DNA from: Gautieria morchelliformis | Taxonomy: Eukaryota; Basidiomycota; Agaricomycetes; Gomphales; Gomphaceae | Assembly: GCA_015179125.1 (NCBI GenBank) | Contig: WHVA01000391.1 | Location: 1 to 64,000, forward strand | DNA length: 64,000 bases | Direction of reading: 5' to 3' | In this document: positions 47,221 to 58,647 of the stretch, piece by piece | How positions within the stretch are numbered: position 1 is the first letter of the stretch | How the letters are laid out: every line of letters begins with the position of its first letter | Made by a program: the position numbers and the translations under genes | The notes under the pieces: generated by a model | The model's input: only the letters and a program-made list of their open reading frames with translations | What the model was told of the DNA's origin: nothing | Database searches by the model: none

Positions 47221-48443
47221 TTTTGGTGCCATGGCGTCTAGCTTTAGCCTATGGGGTTTGAATTTCGAAGCGTGGACTTCTGGCCAGCCGTACTAAGATG
47301 TAATGGTTTGTGATGACTTTCTATGATTTTACAAGTAATATGCTGACCCCCCATCGACTAAGCCTCATTTGTTCGGGCAAGCGTAGCTGCGCTACGTGAT
47401 CCGAGATGACGCACACACCCTGACTCCGAATGCGCTTGTCCGCTCCTAGAAGCGCGATGGTAAGCGCGACAAAACGGGGCGCCCGCCATGTCTTGGAACG
47501 AGATGCAGTGCTTACTGCCCCATCTTTTTCCTCGCAGCCATGAGTGTGCACGACGTCCACCACGCGCGCCCAGCCTGCGACGCTCACGGACGAGGAGCGC
47601 GACTCTGTGGCGACGAGCCCGGCCTGCACTTACACACGCACACGCGCACACGCGGGCTCCGGCGACCACGAGGAGGCGCACGAGCCCCGGCTTGTTAAGC
47701 TCAGCCGTGCGTCCGCATTCGCTCATATCCCAACACCGCTATACCCCCTGTCCACTGGCTCGCCACACGGACGACGCAGATACCGACGAGGATGATGCGA
47801 CGGAACTCGGAATACACGCCGGGTGGCCTGGCATTTGAGTCGGCAACACGGACGTGTCTGTGGCATGCAGGCCATCCACGCCATAAACACGGAGCTCTGG
47901 ATCAACAACACCCTCTTGCATGCTCGCACTCATTTTTGCTGTTCCACCCTATATGCGCGCGCGGGAAGGGGTGTGATGACAAATGCGCGTGAACCCTTCG
48001 ATCTCCGTATCGGTACTGAATACAGTCTTTGGGCCATGGCATGGTCCTTATATGCTGTCCATCACGACAGAATTTCATTGTCTCGAGAAATTAGCAAAAA
48101 ATGTGGAATACATTTTCCAGAGAATTTCCTGAAGATACAAGTTAGAAAATGTGGCCCTGCCTCCAGTCCATGGGTATTCAGTGCGTTCACTTGAACAAAA
48201 GGCAAGCATCTGGCGACAAGGTAACTAGGCGGATAAAGCCAGACCTATTCAGAGACACGCTGATTGTTCATAATTTAACGGTATAAGTTTGCAAGTGGAA
48301 ACATGGTGAACTCACTGCCTGGAACTGCAGGAAGTACTTCATCCTGTCAGTATTAGAGGCATGGAGATTTGGGGTGAAAGAGACGTTAAGTCGGCCCACG
48401 CGTGGTGGATGATAAATGGTGGAACGGGGGCTATCAATGGAAT
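47221..48443. other. No gene recognised
   Basis: GC-rich at 47500-47800 with frames in several phases (His/Arg/Thr-rich), then ordinary spacer. No conserved motif was found. The 3' UTR of the MFS gene at 48444 lies at its right end. Confidence 0.45.
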
Positions 48444-50217
48444 TCATACATATGGGCTGCCTTTCCGCTTGGCGTGCACGGCCCGCGCGGCCCAAATGAA
48501 CGGAACGCCTAGGAGCATGAGTGTCTGCCGTCGGTAAAAACAAATGTGTGAAAGGAGTTGGGTTGGGGTTTGATAATTGGTATAGCCACATACCCCACTG
48601 AAAATAATAGGCTTGAACCATGGCGTTCCGTTGTTCAGAAGGGCACCAGCAATTGGTGCGCCAGTCAAAAATGCAAACGAGCACATGAAGTAAGCTAGCC
48701 CCATGCGAATTCTTCCAAAGACAATAAAACCCAGAATCGTACATCTGGTGTGTAACAGTCACTCACCCTATCTCCGGGATATCCCTAGCGAACGAAACAA
48801 CGGCGGGGGAGAGCATAGCCAGTACTGCAAGAAAATAATGAGCTACAAAACACGTGGAATGGCAAGTGTATACGGACTCCCTCCAGAAAAAAATCCGTAC
48901 AGGATAGCGAAAACAACCACACCGCCGAGATTTGCGATACCGAAAAGAGCGAAGACCGTCACCCCGGTACCGAAGCTCATGAAGACACAGACATTTATCG
49001 GGCCCAGCTTGTCAGCGATGAAACCGGGAAGTGTCCTCCCAAGTATTGAGGCCCCGCTTTGAATAGTCAACTAGATTAGTAAATATAAACCTCAGGTCCA
49101 TTCCGTGAATGTGCTACCCAAATACCACCCACAGTATAAAAAGCAAAGCTAGCGGGAATCCCATGTGAAATTGAATAAAGTTGTAGATAGAAGTCTTGGT
49201 GGGGCAGCAGAAACGTCAGCTATGCACAAGTCCGCTGGAATAGAGATTGAACTTACAAGGAAAGAACAAGCCCCAGACAACGAAGGATATGCTGGTATTT
49301 GAGATTCAGAAAAGGTGCCATTCTTGGGAACCGTGTGGTGCTTACCCAATACAGTAAAGCAAATAGGGCATATCGGTGACTATCTCACGAATGTTGGGTT
49401 TGGGAGTCCTTCGCTGTTCCATCTTCGAAGGAAGGCGTGAACTCATCAGTAAATTCGCCGCAACAAGTATACCACCGGTCAAAAACGCTGAAGCCCGCAC
49501 TCCCCAAGCAAACCCGACGGGTCCATGGAAGAGATGATTAAGCATGACGGGGTACACCATGCCACCGAAAGATGATCCTGCGCTAAAGTGAATACAGAGA
49601 GGAATGCTGAAGGTTTGTGGAACTAACCAGTGATAACCACACCCATAGCTATGGATCGCCGTGCTTTCCAGTGATGGGCCTGAACACCCATTGCGGGTAA
49701 ATAGATTAGACCTGACCCTATCCCCATTCCGACACCCTGAGAAAGAAAGATTTGATAATAATGGTCGAGGGAGACTATTGAAAGCATGAAAAGGCTACAT
49801 GAAATTCAATAATGTACTGAAGACCCCACACAAGAAAGACAAACCTGAACATATAAATGAATGAGCCGACCAAGACGCAGTGTCGGAAGTATCCTTTGTC
49901 GAGAAGCCTCCCAGCGGGCAGTCCCATGCCAAGGAAAAGGAAGAGCTGCACTGAGCCGATCCAACTTATGTTTGACGAGGAAGATGTGCCAGACCGAGTG
50001 TAAAGATCTTGATACACTCCAAAAGAAGATGTATAACCGAATGTCGCAAACAAAGCTAGCCATCTGGATCGAAAACTCGATGTGAGACACGAGCATTCTA
50101 GGGTGCAAAGCAGAAGAGCAATTACCCGCCCAGAACTGTACACCATGCTCGTGCACCACCATCAGGTGGTGCTGCCGGTGGATCCTTGGATTTGTCGTGA
50201 GTAGGTTGGGTATCCAT
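48444..50217 (-). CDS. MFS transporter, monocarboxylate porter-like, 10 exons, 419 aa (paralogue)
   Basis: Exons on the minus strand: 50217-50126, 50063-49845, 49794-49628, 49577-49346, 49291-49257, 49194-49130, 49070-48878, 48824-48767, 48711-48594, 48524-48444. They sum to 1260 nt with consistent phases and GT-AG borders throughout, including a 35-nt exon. The start MDTQPTHDK leads to PPDGGARAW, the MCT-family signature, then GVYQDLYTR and GSGLIYLP. Eight exon lengths (219, 167, 232, 35, 193, 58, 118, 81) equal those of 27289-29040, and protein similarity is high throughout. The donor of intron 6 (49129) could lie three bases upstream, as in the paralogue, losing one Val. It looks whole. 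Substrate is unknown. Confidence 0.9.
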
Positions 50218-52984
50218 GTATCCCTGGCTGCTTCGATTATCCCATGAACTATGCATTATTTATACGGTCTGTATGGGTGTGTTAAGCGCGGGATCGAATT
50301 AGACTTAGCCAGCCAGAGTCTGTGGCACAGTGAGGCGAGAACTCACGATGGCGGAAGATAATATAATTTCAGCATTGCTTCAATGTGGGCTCACTTGAGT
50401 GACATTCTCGGCTCTTCCATATTGCCCTGAGTGGCAAATATTCCTTGCGCCGCAAAGTGGTCTTGGGGCCATACTCTCTTCTAGAAACAAACCCACCCCC
50501 GTGGTGTACTTTATCACAGGGAAGCCCTCTGCAGCTGGGTAAGTCACTTATGTAATCCCATGGAGATTATTAAGAAGGCTACAACCATCATGACCCAGGA
50601 TATGCTGATTACAGAACACCACCGTCAAAGGCGCTTTCCTGTAAATATGGAGGATTCGTCTTCAGCAATTGCTGGAAGTCAGAGAAGCTGAGATCGGCTT
50701 ATGTGACGGCTGTGGTGAGCGCTGTCCTGCCACAACATAGACCCCCCGCCCGTTCGGGCGAAGGATAGGAGGGGCGAGGGTTTGCACGAGGCACCGGCCA
50801 TCTTCTCACAAGGAGTTCGGATGCCGATATAGTCGCAGAGGCAGGAGAGACGTGCTGAGAGGGTGCGCGCGCACGGTGCTTTATACTACGGGATACCGTT
50901 GATGGTGAGGGAGTGAGAGTATGTAATTGGGGCAAGGGAATGATGGCACTCTGAAAGGGAGAGGCGAAGCTTGTAGAGCTGGAGCAAAGCGTGCAAACGA
51001 AGCAGCGTGGCCGTGATTAGATATTGTAATCAATATTGTTTCACACGCACGTGCGTGTGACAGATGCCGTTGATACGCAGGCGGCAGCCACCACCAGCCA
51101 CGAACAGGATACCTGTGCGAGGATGCGGGTGCGAAGCGTGCAGGGTGAAGAGGATTGTGCGCGCTAAATAGAGACCCCTGGTGCGGTACGATACGCGTGA
51201 GTGCTAACCTTGCCCCGGCCTACGACTGAGACGGAACGCACATTCCTGTGATGGTGTTGGGGGAGGCGGATTGGTCAAGGTAAGTTGCTGGTCCAGCTTG
51301 ACGGCCTCTCCAAGGAATAAAGCCACCTCCTCCAGGTCTTAATCATGTCCTACAACCGCAAATCTTGGTATAGTAGTGACTTACAGGATTTCTAAGGGGG
51401 TTGGTATACACCCCAAGATGCGGTCAATTGGTGACTCCTGAAGAAAGGTAAAACGCCAAGTCAGCCTTATGGGCCACCATCCCTGGTAAAGAGTGCATAT
51501 TTATGGGTTTGGAAGAAATGGGTAGAGCACCCCATAACGATTCAAGGAGGCGAGGGTTAATGAGTCGAGGTAGAGGACTGTCAAAGCGAGGGGATGTTAA
51601 GATTCAAAAACGGCTCTCTCAATGAAACAAATTTGCTCGACTTACCTCAGTGACTGCTGCAGAATCTCGTACAACCTCATTCAACAGGATTCTGCAACCT
51701 TCCCATGATCGGTGCGTCTGTCACCACATACCCAGCCTCATATTTCACTTTGCAAAGAGGTGGCAACCCTTGCGCTCTCGGAAATGGACACGTGAGGATG
51801 GGTGTCGGCATGGGCATGACGCCTACGCTGCAGACAAGGCATATATTTGCTAATCGCAAGCAGAAGATTTGTGGTGTAACGGTCACAGACTCACAAGTTC
51901 TCGTCGACTAAGTATCACCGGATCCCTTGTTGCAGGACACAGCTCAGTTCGTCCCGACATGTTTCACAATGTTATCCTTATGAGTGCGCTTCGCGGGCCG
52001 CGATCTTTCACCCCTTCTGCTGGCCCATATGTCCCCCTGCCCCATATACTCTCTCGAGCTTGCAGCTGTTGACCCTCCTGCCGAAACATGTCAGCATTAC
52101 CATTACTTCGCCTCAGACATCCCATGTATGTGATTACAGGCTCCATTCCTGCAAGTACTTTCTGCTTTCCAACGCTCTTGCTGCTGTATTAGGAACGCGA
52201 TCAGAACCCAAACACACCTCATCCTCAGCTCACATCCTATTCAGAACAGATGGAGAAATCAGCTCGAGCCCTGACGGGTGTTTCTTTTATAACGAACGCC
52301 AATGTCAGCGCAATGTTTCTTCTGAGGCTGCATATTGATGTATGTTTCACGCGTTCTTGTTTTCGAATTCATGATTATCCATTATTCTACCCGTTTCAAT
52401 CCTGAAGAGCAGACGAAAGTCATTGGGCCTCGTTTTTGTACGCTTGTGACAACACTCACCAACGGCAGGTTTTATGTTGTATGGGAAGTTCATGTTATCA
52501 TTGCTCGAATGTGTTTGGAGCTTGCAGATAAAGCACTTTACTTTACTCTGTATGACACGTCGAGGATGACAACGCGCTAGCACCGCACACGATCTCCTAC
52601 ATCTACTTGACACCTTTTCCCTCGCTTCAGCGGACACATTCCGGTCTGCATTTCTTGTGGCAAAGGACCTTTCGACGCCGTCACCGTGCAGGCAAGGACC
52701 TCCATGCAGGGAATGCTCTCCCTCCTCGACTCGCGTGCCACTGGCACGTCATCCAGCATCGAGCAGCGGGAGCGCGAGGGGAAACGCGGCGCCATGCGCG
52801 CTCGCGGGGCCGGCGGGCGGCGCAGGAACGGGGGATGCTGCTAGTCTACTTACAGTACACAACAAGCACTGTCCAGCAGAAACTGGAGAGTAAGTAAGAT
52901 GTCAGCGAGAGAGCGTAGCACTAACTTGGGAGTATGGGGGAGCTTAGATTCCAATCTTAAATGTGTGGACCCTTGTCGTTTCCG
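50218..52984. other. 2.8 kb without a recognisable gene
   Basis: The left part should contain the promoter of the minus-strand MFS gene. A perfect 20-bp palindrome TCACACGCACGTGCGTGTGA lies at 51041-51060. At 52615-52850 (plus) a frame with CISCGKGPF and a charged, Arg-rich C-terminus ends at TAG; it may be a decayed gene piece but has no family I know. No RNA gene was seen. Confidence 0.45.
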
Positions 52985-53990
52985 TAGGGTAGTTTTGTAT
53001 ATCCTGACTTCACAGTAATTAGACGCGGCGTACCATAGGAAGGTAATCGCAGGCGCGGCTAATGCTAGACCGATCGATGCAGCCAGTTGCACCCGCAATA
53101 ATACACCCGGCAGCCAAGCCAACAAGAATGCTATATATTTGTCAGGGAGGGAGACCCAAAAACTCCGTGAGAACTATGCTGAGAAGCAATAAGAATCAGA
53201 TGCCGATAAATTCAGGAGAGCCGGGCCCAGGTATAAGCGTGGTGGGACATTTCTGAAATAATCCGCTGGTGGGGCACAATTGGCAGCCAGGTGCTCCGCC
53301 GCCCCAGTTAAGTGCACCCAGTGCACAGACGAGAGCGCTGCCGATCAGAAGGGCCACCATACCTGTAAGGTATATGCCCCGTAATCAATATTGTTATTTG
53401 GTGGATGGAAGGCATTATATTCCACCTGTGATCATTGGCGGGAACAGTCTTGTGATGGACAGAGGATAAAACATTTCTAGGAAGGAACAAACAAGAGCGG
53501 CACCTGTCGTAACAGGATCAGGCAATTAGTTGGTTTGGAAGTGCAAGAGCATATCTTACCGAGAAGTTTGCCATAGGCTTCAGGGAAGGCGTGACGAACG
53601 ACAGTGCCGTCGGAAAACGTAGTGGACGAACATGTGCCATCACCACACATAGCGTCAAAGATCTGCCTGTTGACGAAAACCTTAGGACGCTATAATGCTC
53701 TTCAGTGATAGTAGAAGTACAGATTTTGCAATAGACAGCATCGAGAAACTAGTGCCAACAACTACCGAATGTTAAGCGCCAATACAGACACCAAACCAAA
53801 ATTATTCTCACCTGATATTAGACCAGTCCCTAGATAATAACAAACAAAGAATTTTATGCGGGACGTTTTCACCAAGCTGAGGATCTCTGTAGTTGCGTTA
53901 GATGTACCAATAGAGTCTACAGGAGGAGTAGCGCCCATGGCTCCTACCAATGATGCCGAGATCAGGAGCACGCGACAGGTACGCTCATGT
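52985..53990 (-). pseudogene. Xanthine/uracil permease (NCS2/NAT, UapA-like) relic
   Basis: NCS2 carriers import purines and uracil across the plasma membrane. Minus-strand exons read, in family order: LLISASL, SLVKTSRIKF, YYLGTGLIS, VVGTSFSMLSIA, QIFDAMCGDGTC, AFPEAYGKLLG, LFPPMITG, MVALLIGSALV, LNWGGG, PGSPEFIG, SILVGLAAGC and APAITFLW. Introns of about 50-70 nt with GT-AG borders separate them. Decay appears from about 53190 on: a TGA after SPEFIGI, a frame change around the FGSP region, and loss of the C-terminal helices. The first helices, expected above 53990, were not identified. Retained splice sites and motifs suggest fairly recent loss. Confidence 0.72.
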
Positions 53991-54944
53991 TGCAGGATTA
54001 AAACTGAGAGAACTTGCGAACGTGAGACAAGAGCTCCGCCAATGTTATATCTTACCCTCAGTCAGCTCTCGATGAACTTACCAGGAAGCATGTAGTGTCT
54101 TCCCGGGGAGCCGAGCCGGGCGCAGCCCTCGGAAAGCCCGCTGCGAGGGGTGGGCTTGAGACTTAGCAAGCACGAGACTAGCAAGCACGAGACTTAGCAA
54201 GCACGAGACTGACCCATCTATGCACACTCGTACGGCGAACCTGGGCAAGCAAACTTATATTGCGATGCCAGCGCTCTTAGCGCGACCGAGAACCGGGCCG
54301 TGCTCAAGCCGGCGCAAGCATAAATACATGTACGACAAAATAAGTGGGAAGTGGTAGGGTGGGTGCAAAATCGAGAGCTCGAAGCCTTACGGCTATCGAG
54401 CGCGATATGAGTGAGAAGGACGTGAAGAAAGGGGAGAGTAGGAATGCATGTATATATACTATCAGGGACAATAGAACTCTGTGAACGGTGGACAATGCGA
54501 GCTGAGACCCACATGACTCGTCGTCATAGACCCTGAACAAGGTGTCCCTTGTCCATTCCATAAGCGCCCAGTGAGAATCGACCCGGGATCCTTTGGGATC
54601 TGGCGGGTAATTAATGTATTTTAGGGAGGGAGTGGGGTATTTCGGGATGAACCGATGATGCCATAATTAAATCCGTAGCGGCGCATTGGCGCCAGTCCCC
54701 GACTCCGTTGCGGGGTAGGGGATGTCGATATTACAGTTTCATACGAAGTATTCTTTCATAAGTGACGTTTTGCGTTTATATACATTATATTTGTTACAGG
54801 TGATGCGCAGTACCTGTGGATCCTTTTGACCCTTCGGCCCGGAGTTGAATCCGGAGCAGCACAGCAGAGGCAGAGGAGGAGATAAGTGATGACGTGGCTG
54901 GATGCCCTTTGGCAGAATAAGTGGTAATTTGATGTCGAACTCCG
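53991..54944. other. No gene recognised; small tandem repeat
   Basis: The 5' end of the NCS2 relic is probably decayed here. 54158-54207 has three copies of AGCAAGCACGAGACT with short spacers. The rest shows nothing. Confidence 0.4.
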
Positions 54945-56423
54945 TTAACTTGTTTCAGAAGCGCGGTGTGATCTTTTTGCGGGAGGAGTGATCTTGTCCG
55001 CAGTTTCCGTAAGAGGCCGCTTTTGTTTTCCAGTGGCCTTGCTTCCCCAAGGAGCTGGCGTGGGAGTCTGGGGAGCGAGCGAAGTTTCCATGGACGAACT
55101 GGTGGGATCTGTCGGTGTGGCAGGCGAGGTCGGAATGGTCGTCATGGACTTCACGCCGTCTTGTATAGTGGGCAGGACTTGCATGCGTTTCAGAACGAGT
55201 TGGTAAGCCCTCGAACCATTCGGATTCTTTTCGTCAGGTTTGATATGCCACCTGTATTTACACGCGTAAGTATGAATAATCCCACGCGTGATCTGAAGGC
55301 GTACATCCGCAGCGTGGTTAGCACGTTGACAAGTGTACCCTCGGTCAGCGCTGAATTGTACTGGGGGGGGGGGGGGTAATCGTTGCACCCTGTGAGTCGT
55401 GGACCGGGGGAATAATGACAGGTACGGAGCCGGCAACGTTCTTTATGGTCGAGAAACGTGCCTGAGGGTCCGGAAAGTCGGCTAGAGTAAGAGACTCTAA
55501 AGATAGCTTATTGTAAGGGCCACGGGTCAAAAAGCGCAACAGAAAGAAGTCTGCATTACTTTTCTTTGGAGTGGTGGGCTCATTGTTTCTAGCGACATCA
55601 TTTCTACTGGAAGTTTCTGGTAGGTCGTCATTATGTGGCGCATTCGCAGGCGCTGTAAGGATGCTAATGAGCAGTGGCAAAGCGTCAATGACAAGACGCA
55701 CTTTCAAGAACGCTCCTGGTTATCTTGACTGGAGAGCCCGCACTGGAAAATGGGACGTCGTCGAAAAGATTCTCCGAGTTCACCAATACGAGGAAGGTGC
55801 CGTTTTCTTGTCTACGTGTGAACGCGTGCACTCTGGGTTCTTCTTCATCTCTCAGTCCTGGTAGATGTTTAGGATACGCTGTAACACAAAGCTGAGTACG
55901 TACCAGCATTCAGGATGTCATCTCGCTCTTGTTGAATAAGGTGCAGTATATTCTCAATGTACTTCGCCTTGGGTCGCAAGTGTGAAGGCCCTTCGAGTTC
56001 CAGCTGGAGCGCCCACACCATTTTAATTTTTCGAAGTCCCCTCAAGTCAAACTACAGAGAATTCGTCGACAGGGTGTCAAAGTTAGCAGAAAGTAAAGTG
56101 GAAAAAGTTCTACGAAGGCGTACCTTGCTCATTTCACCATCTTTATTGCCGTACGAGGTGAGTTTGGAATCGCGCGTGCTTCGTATAATACGTGCAGGAA
56201 AACGCAGGAGTAAGTGTTTGTTTCCAGAGCCCGACTGGATGAACCATTCCTCAGCACCGATCTTCTTCTCAAACCTCGTGTAGAATTTATCCATGTATGA
56301 CTTATGATTGGGACGGTCGTGGCTGTTGTATATTCGCTCAACGGCGGTGAGTTCCATCGGTTTGAGTTTCCCTAGGTCCTCGTTCTCAACCTCCTCGTCG
56401 GAAATGGTGGCGACGCTACTCAT
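54945..56423 (-). CDS. Unrecognised spliced gene
   Basis: ATG at 56423 opens MSSVATISDEEVENEDLGK. Exon 1 runs to 56124. The intron 56123-56052 (72 nt) leads to exon 2 (56051-55904: LRGLRKIKMVWALQLELEG). A 46-nt intron (55903-55858, with a CCTAAAC branch-like site) leads to exon 3 in phase (GLRDEEEPRVHAFTRRQ). Beyond about 55700 the frame changes once (LKVRLVIDALPLL). It changes again at a G14 run on the plus strand (55363-55376) into a Pro/Thr/Ser-rich, Lys-rich tail ending at 54945. Residues look protein-like but match no family I know. Either two introns remain undefined, or it is decaying. Confidence 0.4.
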
Positions 56424-56779
56424 AGTAGTGGAAGTTGTAATCTGACAGGTGGATCTATCATCGTGCGTGCGACTTGCCTATTTATTAAACCGGTCATTCG
56501 TCTTCATGTGATCAGTAAATGTGACCACTCTCCGTCCGACGAGGGTGAAACAAGGTATAGTGGTGTTCGAATGGTTAAACGGGGTGGACATGACATGCGG
56601 TCATGTGTCTTTGCAGCAGACACTCAGGAATGAAGTCTGAAACAGTCATTAATACGCCAGGGAAGTGAAAGGTTTAGTTGCGCAATTGGATATTACCCAG
56701 TGGGGTTGCACTCACCTAGATCTGGGGAAGTTTACGTGTAGTTGTCGGGCGAGCCATTAATCCATGCCTCGGGCATGGA
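56424..56779. other. Short intergenic spacer
   Basis: Lies between the stop of the peptidase-like gene and the start of the unrecognised gene at 56423, both on minus. It should hold the promoter of the latter. A CATGCC..GGCATG inverted pair at 56763-56780 is the only structure noted. Confidence 0.4.
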
Positions 56780-57508
56780 TTAAGAGGCAGTTGAAGCCTC
56801 GCGGCGCTGATATTTACATACATAAATGTATAAGTGGGCATTCATGTTACCATGGGGTGAATCTAGAACAAGAGGGTTTATGTCCTCATATCGTCCTGTG
56901 TCCAAATGGTAAGGAACCCCTCCGTTGCGTTGGCCATCATATATCCACGTTTCGTTATGCTCTCCTATCAAGCGAGCGGCGAAATGTAGGTGACCTATGT
57001 AAATTACTGCAGTCAATGTGTACCACACGGTACCAGCTGTAGTCGGGATTGAAATGTCAACATCCGGAATAGGAATAGATGATGTTTCAGGGGCCACCTC
57101 GAATATGATGCAGGGTGGGGGCGAGAACAAGCATGTGACCCTCTTGGTCCCGGTACTGCAAGGCCGAGCATGCGTTAATGCCGCATTCGGTGTGGACTGG
57201 TTACTTAGAAAAATGTGAATCCACGATTGTAACGTACGTGGTTCCAAAATGTTAGCCTCCTGTACATGGGAGCTGCACAGTTCGCCACTCAAGTACACAG
57301 TGGCAAAAGCAGGATTGGTATGCGTAGCAATTTCGTCACACGCGTCGCACCACACTTGGGATGACATTTGCAGGCATCCCTGAAGGTCATCGTTAGTTAA
57401 CATCGCCGAAATCACATCGGCCACAGATGCCATGTTCGCACCAAATCTTGGGAAGCGGGTGGGGTCTTCTTGGAATAACACGTCCCTGATGTTGTGGCGG
57501 TACAAGTT

Positions 57509-58543
57509 TTTTTTTTTTTTTTTTTTTTTTTTTTATCCAATTTTTTGTCTTTTGGGGCCGTGCCCTATGTAAGACGATGCGTACAGGTGTTCCGTCAACA
57601 TGCTGTTTCTATCTATGCTCCCTTGTCTATCTCCGCAAGTGCCCCATGGACTAGGTCCCGGGCTTGGCTGTGCTTGTGTGAAAGCGAGGTGGTTGTTCCC
57701 GTGCGCTGCGCGCGGGCGTGTTTTCCGTTCTGTCCTCTCCTCCTATTCTCTTCCCTCGGGCAGCGCGACGTCACCGAATATTTGCCTAAACCTTCCTGTT
57801 TCGTTCACGTACTGGAACAGCGGCGCCAATGCCTTCGGTTTGTTCAGTAGTGTGCTGACTGACCTTGCCCCCCGCTTCAGCTTCCTCTCCAGCCTCCTCC
57901 TTTGCTCGCTGTATGTTGGACAACGGATCAGGAAATGGTGCACGGTTTCGTCTTCGCTGCGGCAGGTTGCGCACGTTGGGGAGTCGGCTTTTCCTATCCT
58001 GAAGAGGTGTCTTGCCAGCGGTACGTGGCCCGTCCTCAGCTGCACTAGTAGCGAGCTTTGCCTTCTTGCCAGCCCGTTGCTGAGTCTTGCGTATGCTATG
58101 GATGGCATCGAGGGGTCGACCTTGTGTAAGTGCCGTGCTCTTGGTGACCTTGCGAACGCCTCTTTGGCTTGCGCTTTAAGGGCCTTGTGGTGTCTCTGCA
58201 GCTCCGCCGACCTGCTTTTTGGCATCTTGCCCCGGAGTATCTGCAGTTCGTGTCGTTCCTTGGTCGAGTCGCCCTTTGCTTCCTTTTTTGCTTCGCTGTC
58301 TGCCCGCTCGTTGCCCCTAACGCCCTTGTGCCCTGGTACCCACCTCATTGTGACCGTGGCCATCTCGCCCCTCTCCCGTCTCATCTCCTCCACCTGCTCG
58401 TGCAACACGTTGACTAGATACTGTCCCGATATGGCCCTCTCTTCTCTTGTCGTTTGTAGCGCGGCCTGGTTGTCTAGGCTCAACGTGTGCGCCCTGCGGC
58501 CTTCCTCCCTCAGCATCTTTGCCCCTAGCGCCGCTCCCAGCAA
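57509..58543 (-). mobile_element. LINE D, 5'-truncated copy with 12-bp target duplication
   Basis: GCGGTACAAGTT flanks it on both sides (57497-57508 and 58544-58555, plus strand). On the minus strand it begins inside RNase H (GAALGAKML), continues without stops through RWVPGHKGVRGNERAD and CATCRSEDETVHHFLIRC, and ends with the shared TAGGGCACGGCCCCAAAAGAC and about 26 A. Truncation at the 5' end with an intact tail is what incomplete target-primed reverse transcription leaves. The open frame and long A tail suggest it is young. Confidence 0.88.
57743..58543 (-). CDS. LINE D ORF2 remnant: RNase H and terminal Cys/His region
   Basis: A continuous frame of about 266 codons from the truncation point to the stop at 57743. 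RNase H residues are present from the second acidic position on (LDNQAALQ, RWVPGHKG, NERAD). The first acidic segment (FTDG) is lost by truncation. The terminal knuckle reads CATC..D.TVHHFLIRC. Sequence is closest in feel to LINE C among the copies, but the two do not overlap enough to prove a shared source. Confidence 0.8.
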   Translation of the reverse strand: MLGAALGAKMLREEGRRAHTLSLDNQAALQTTREERAISGQYLVNVLHEQVEEMRRERGEMATVTMRWVPGHKGVRGNERADSEAKKEAKGDSTKERHELQILRGKMPKSRSAELQRHHKALKAQAKEAFARSPRARHLHKVDPSMPSIAYARLSNGLARRQSSLLVQLRTGHVPLARHLFRIGKADSPTCATCRSEDETVHHFLIRCPTYSEQRRRLERKLKRGARSVSTLLNKPKALAPLFQYVNETGRFRQIFGDVALPEGRE

Positions 58544-58647
58544 GCGGTACAAGTTAATCAAAGAGCTAATTTCCATCTGTGGATGTTGCACTAAACTGTC
58601 AAAGCTGAATCCCAAATCGCGGGACATTGTGGATTGTGACCGGAACT

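Noticed and set aside
47488-47838. 116-codon plus-strand frame
   Set aside because: Arg/Ala/His-rich product, three competing frames and no conserved motif; typical of GC-rich spacer.
51041-51060. Perfect 20-bp palindrome around CACGTG
   Set aside because: Short enough to be incidental, with no adjacent gene start or second copy to suggest a regulatory site.
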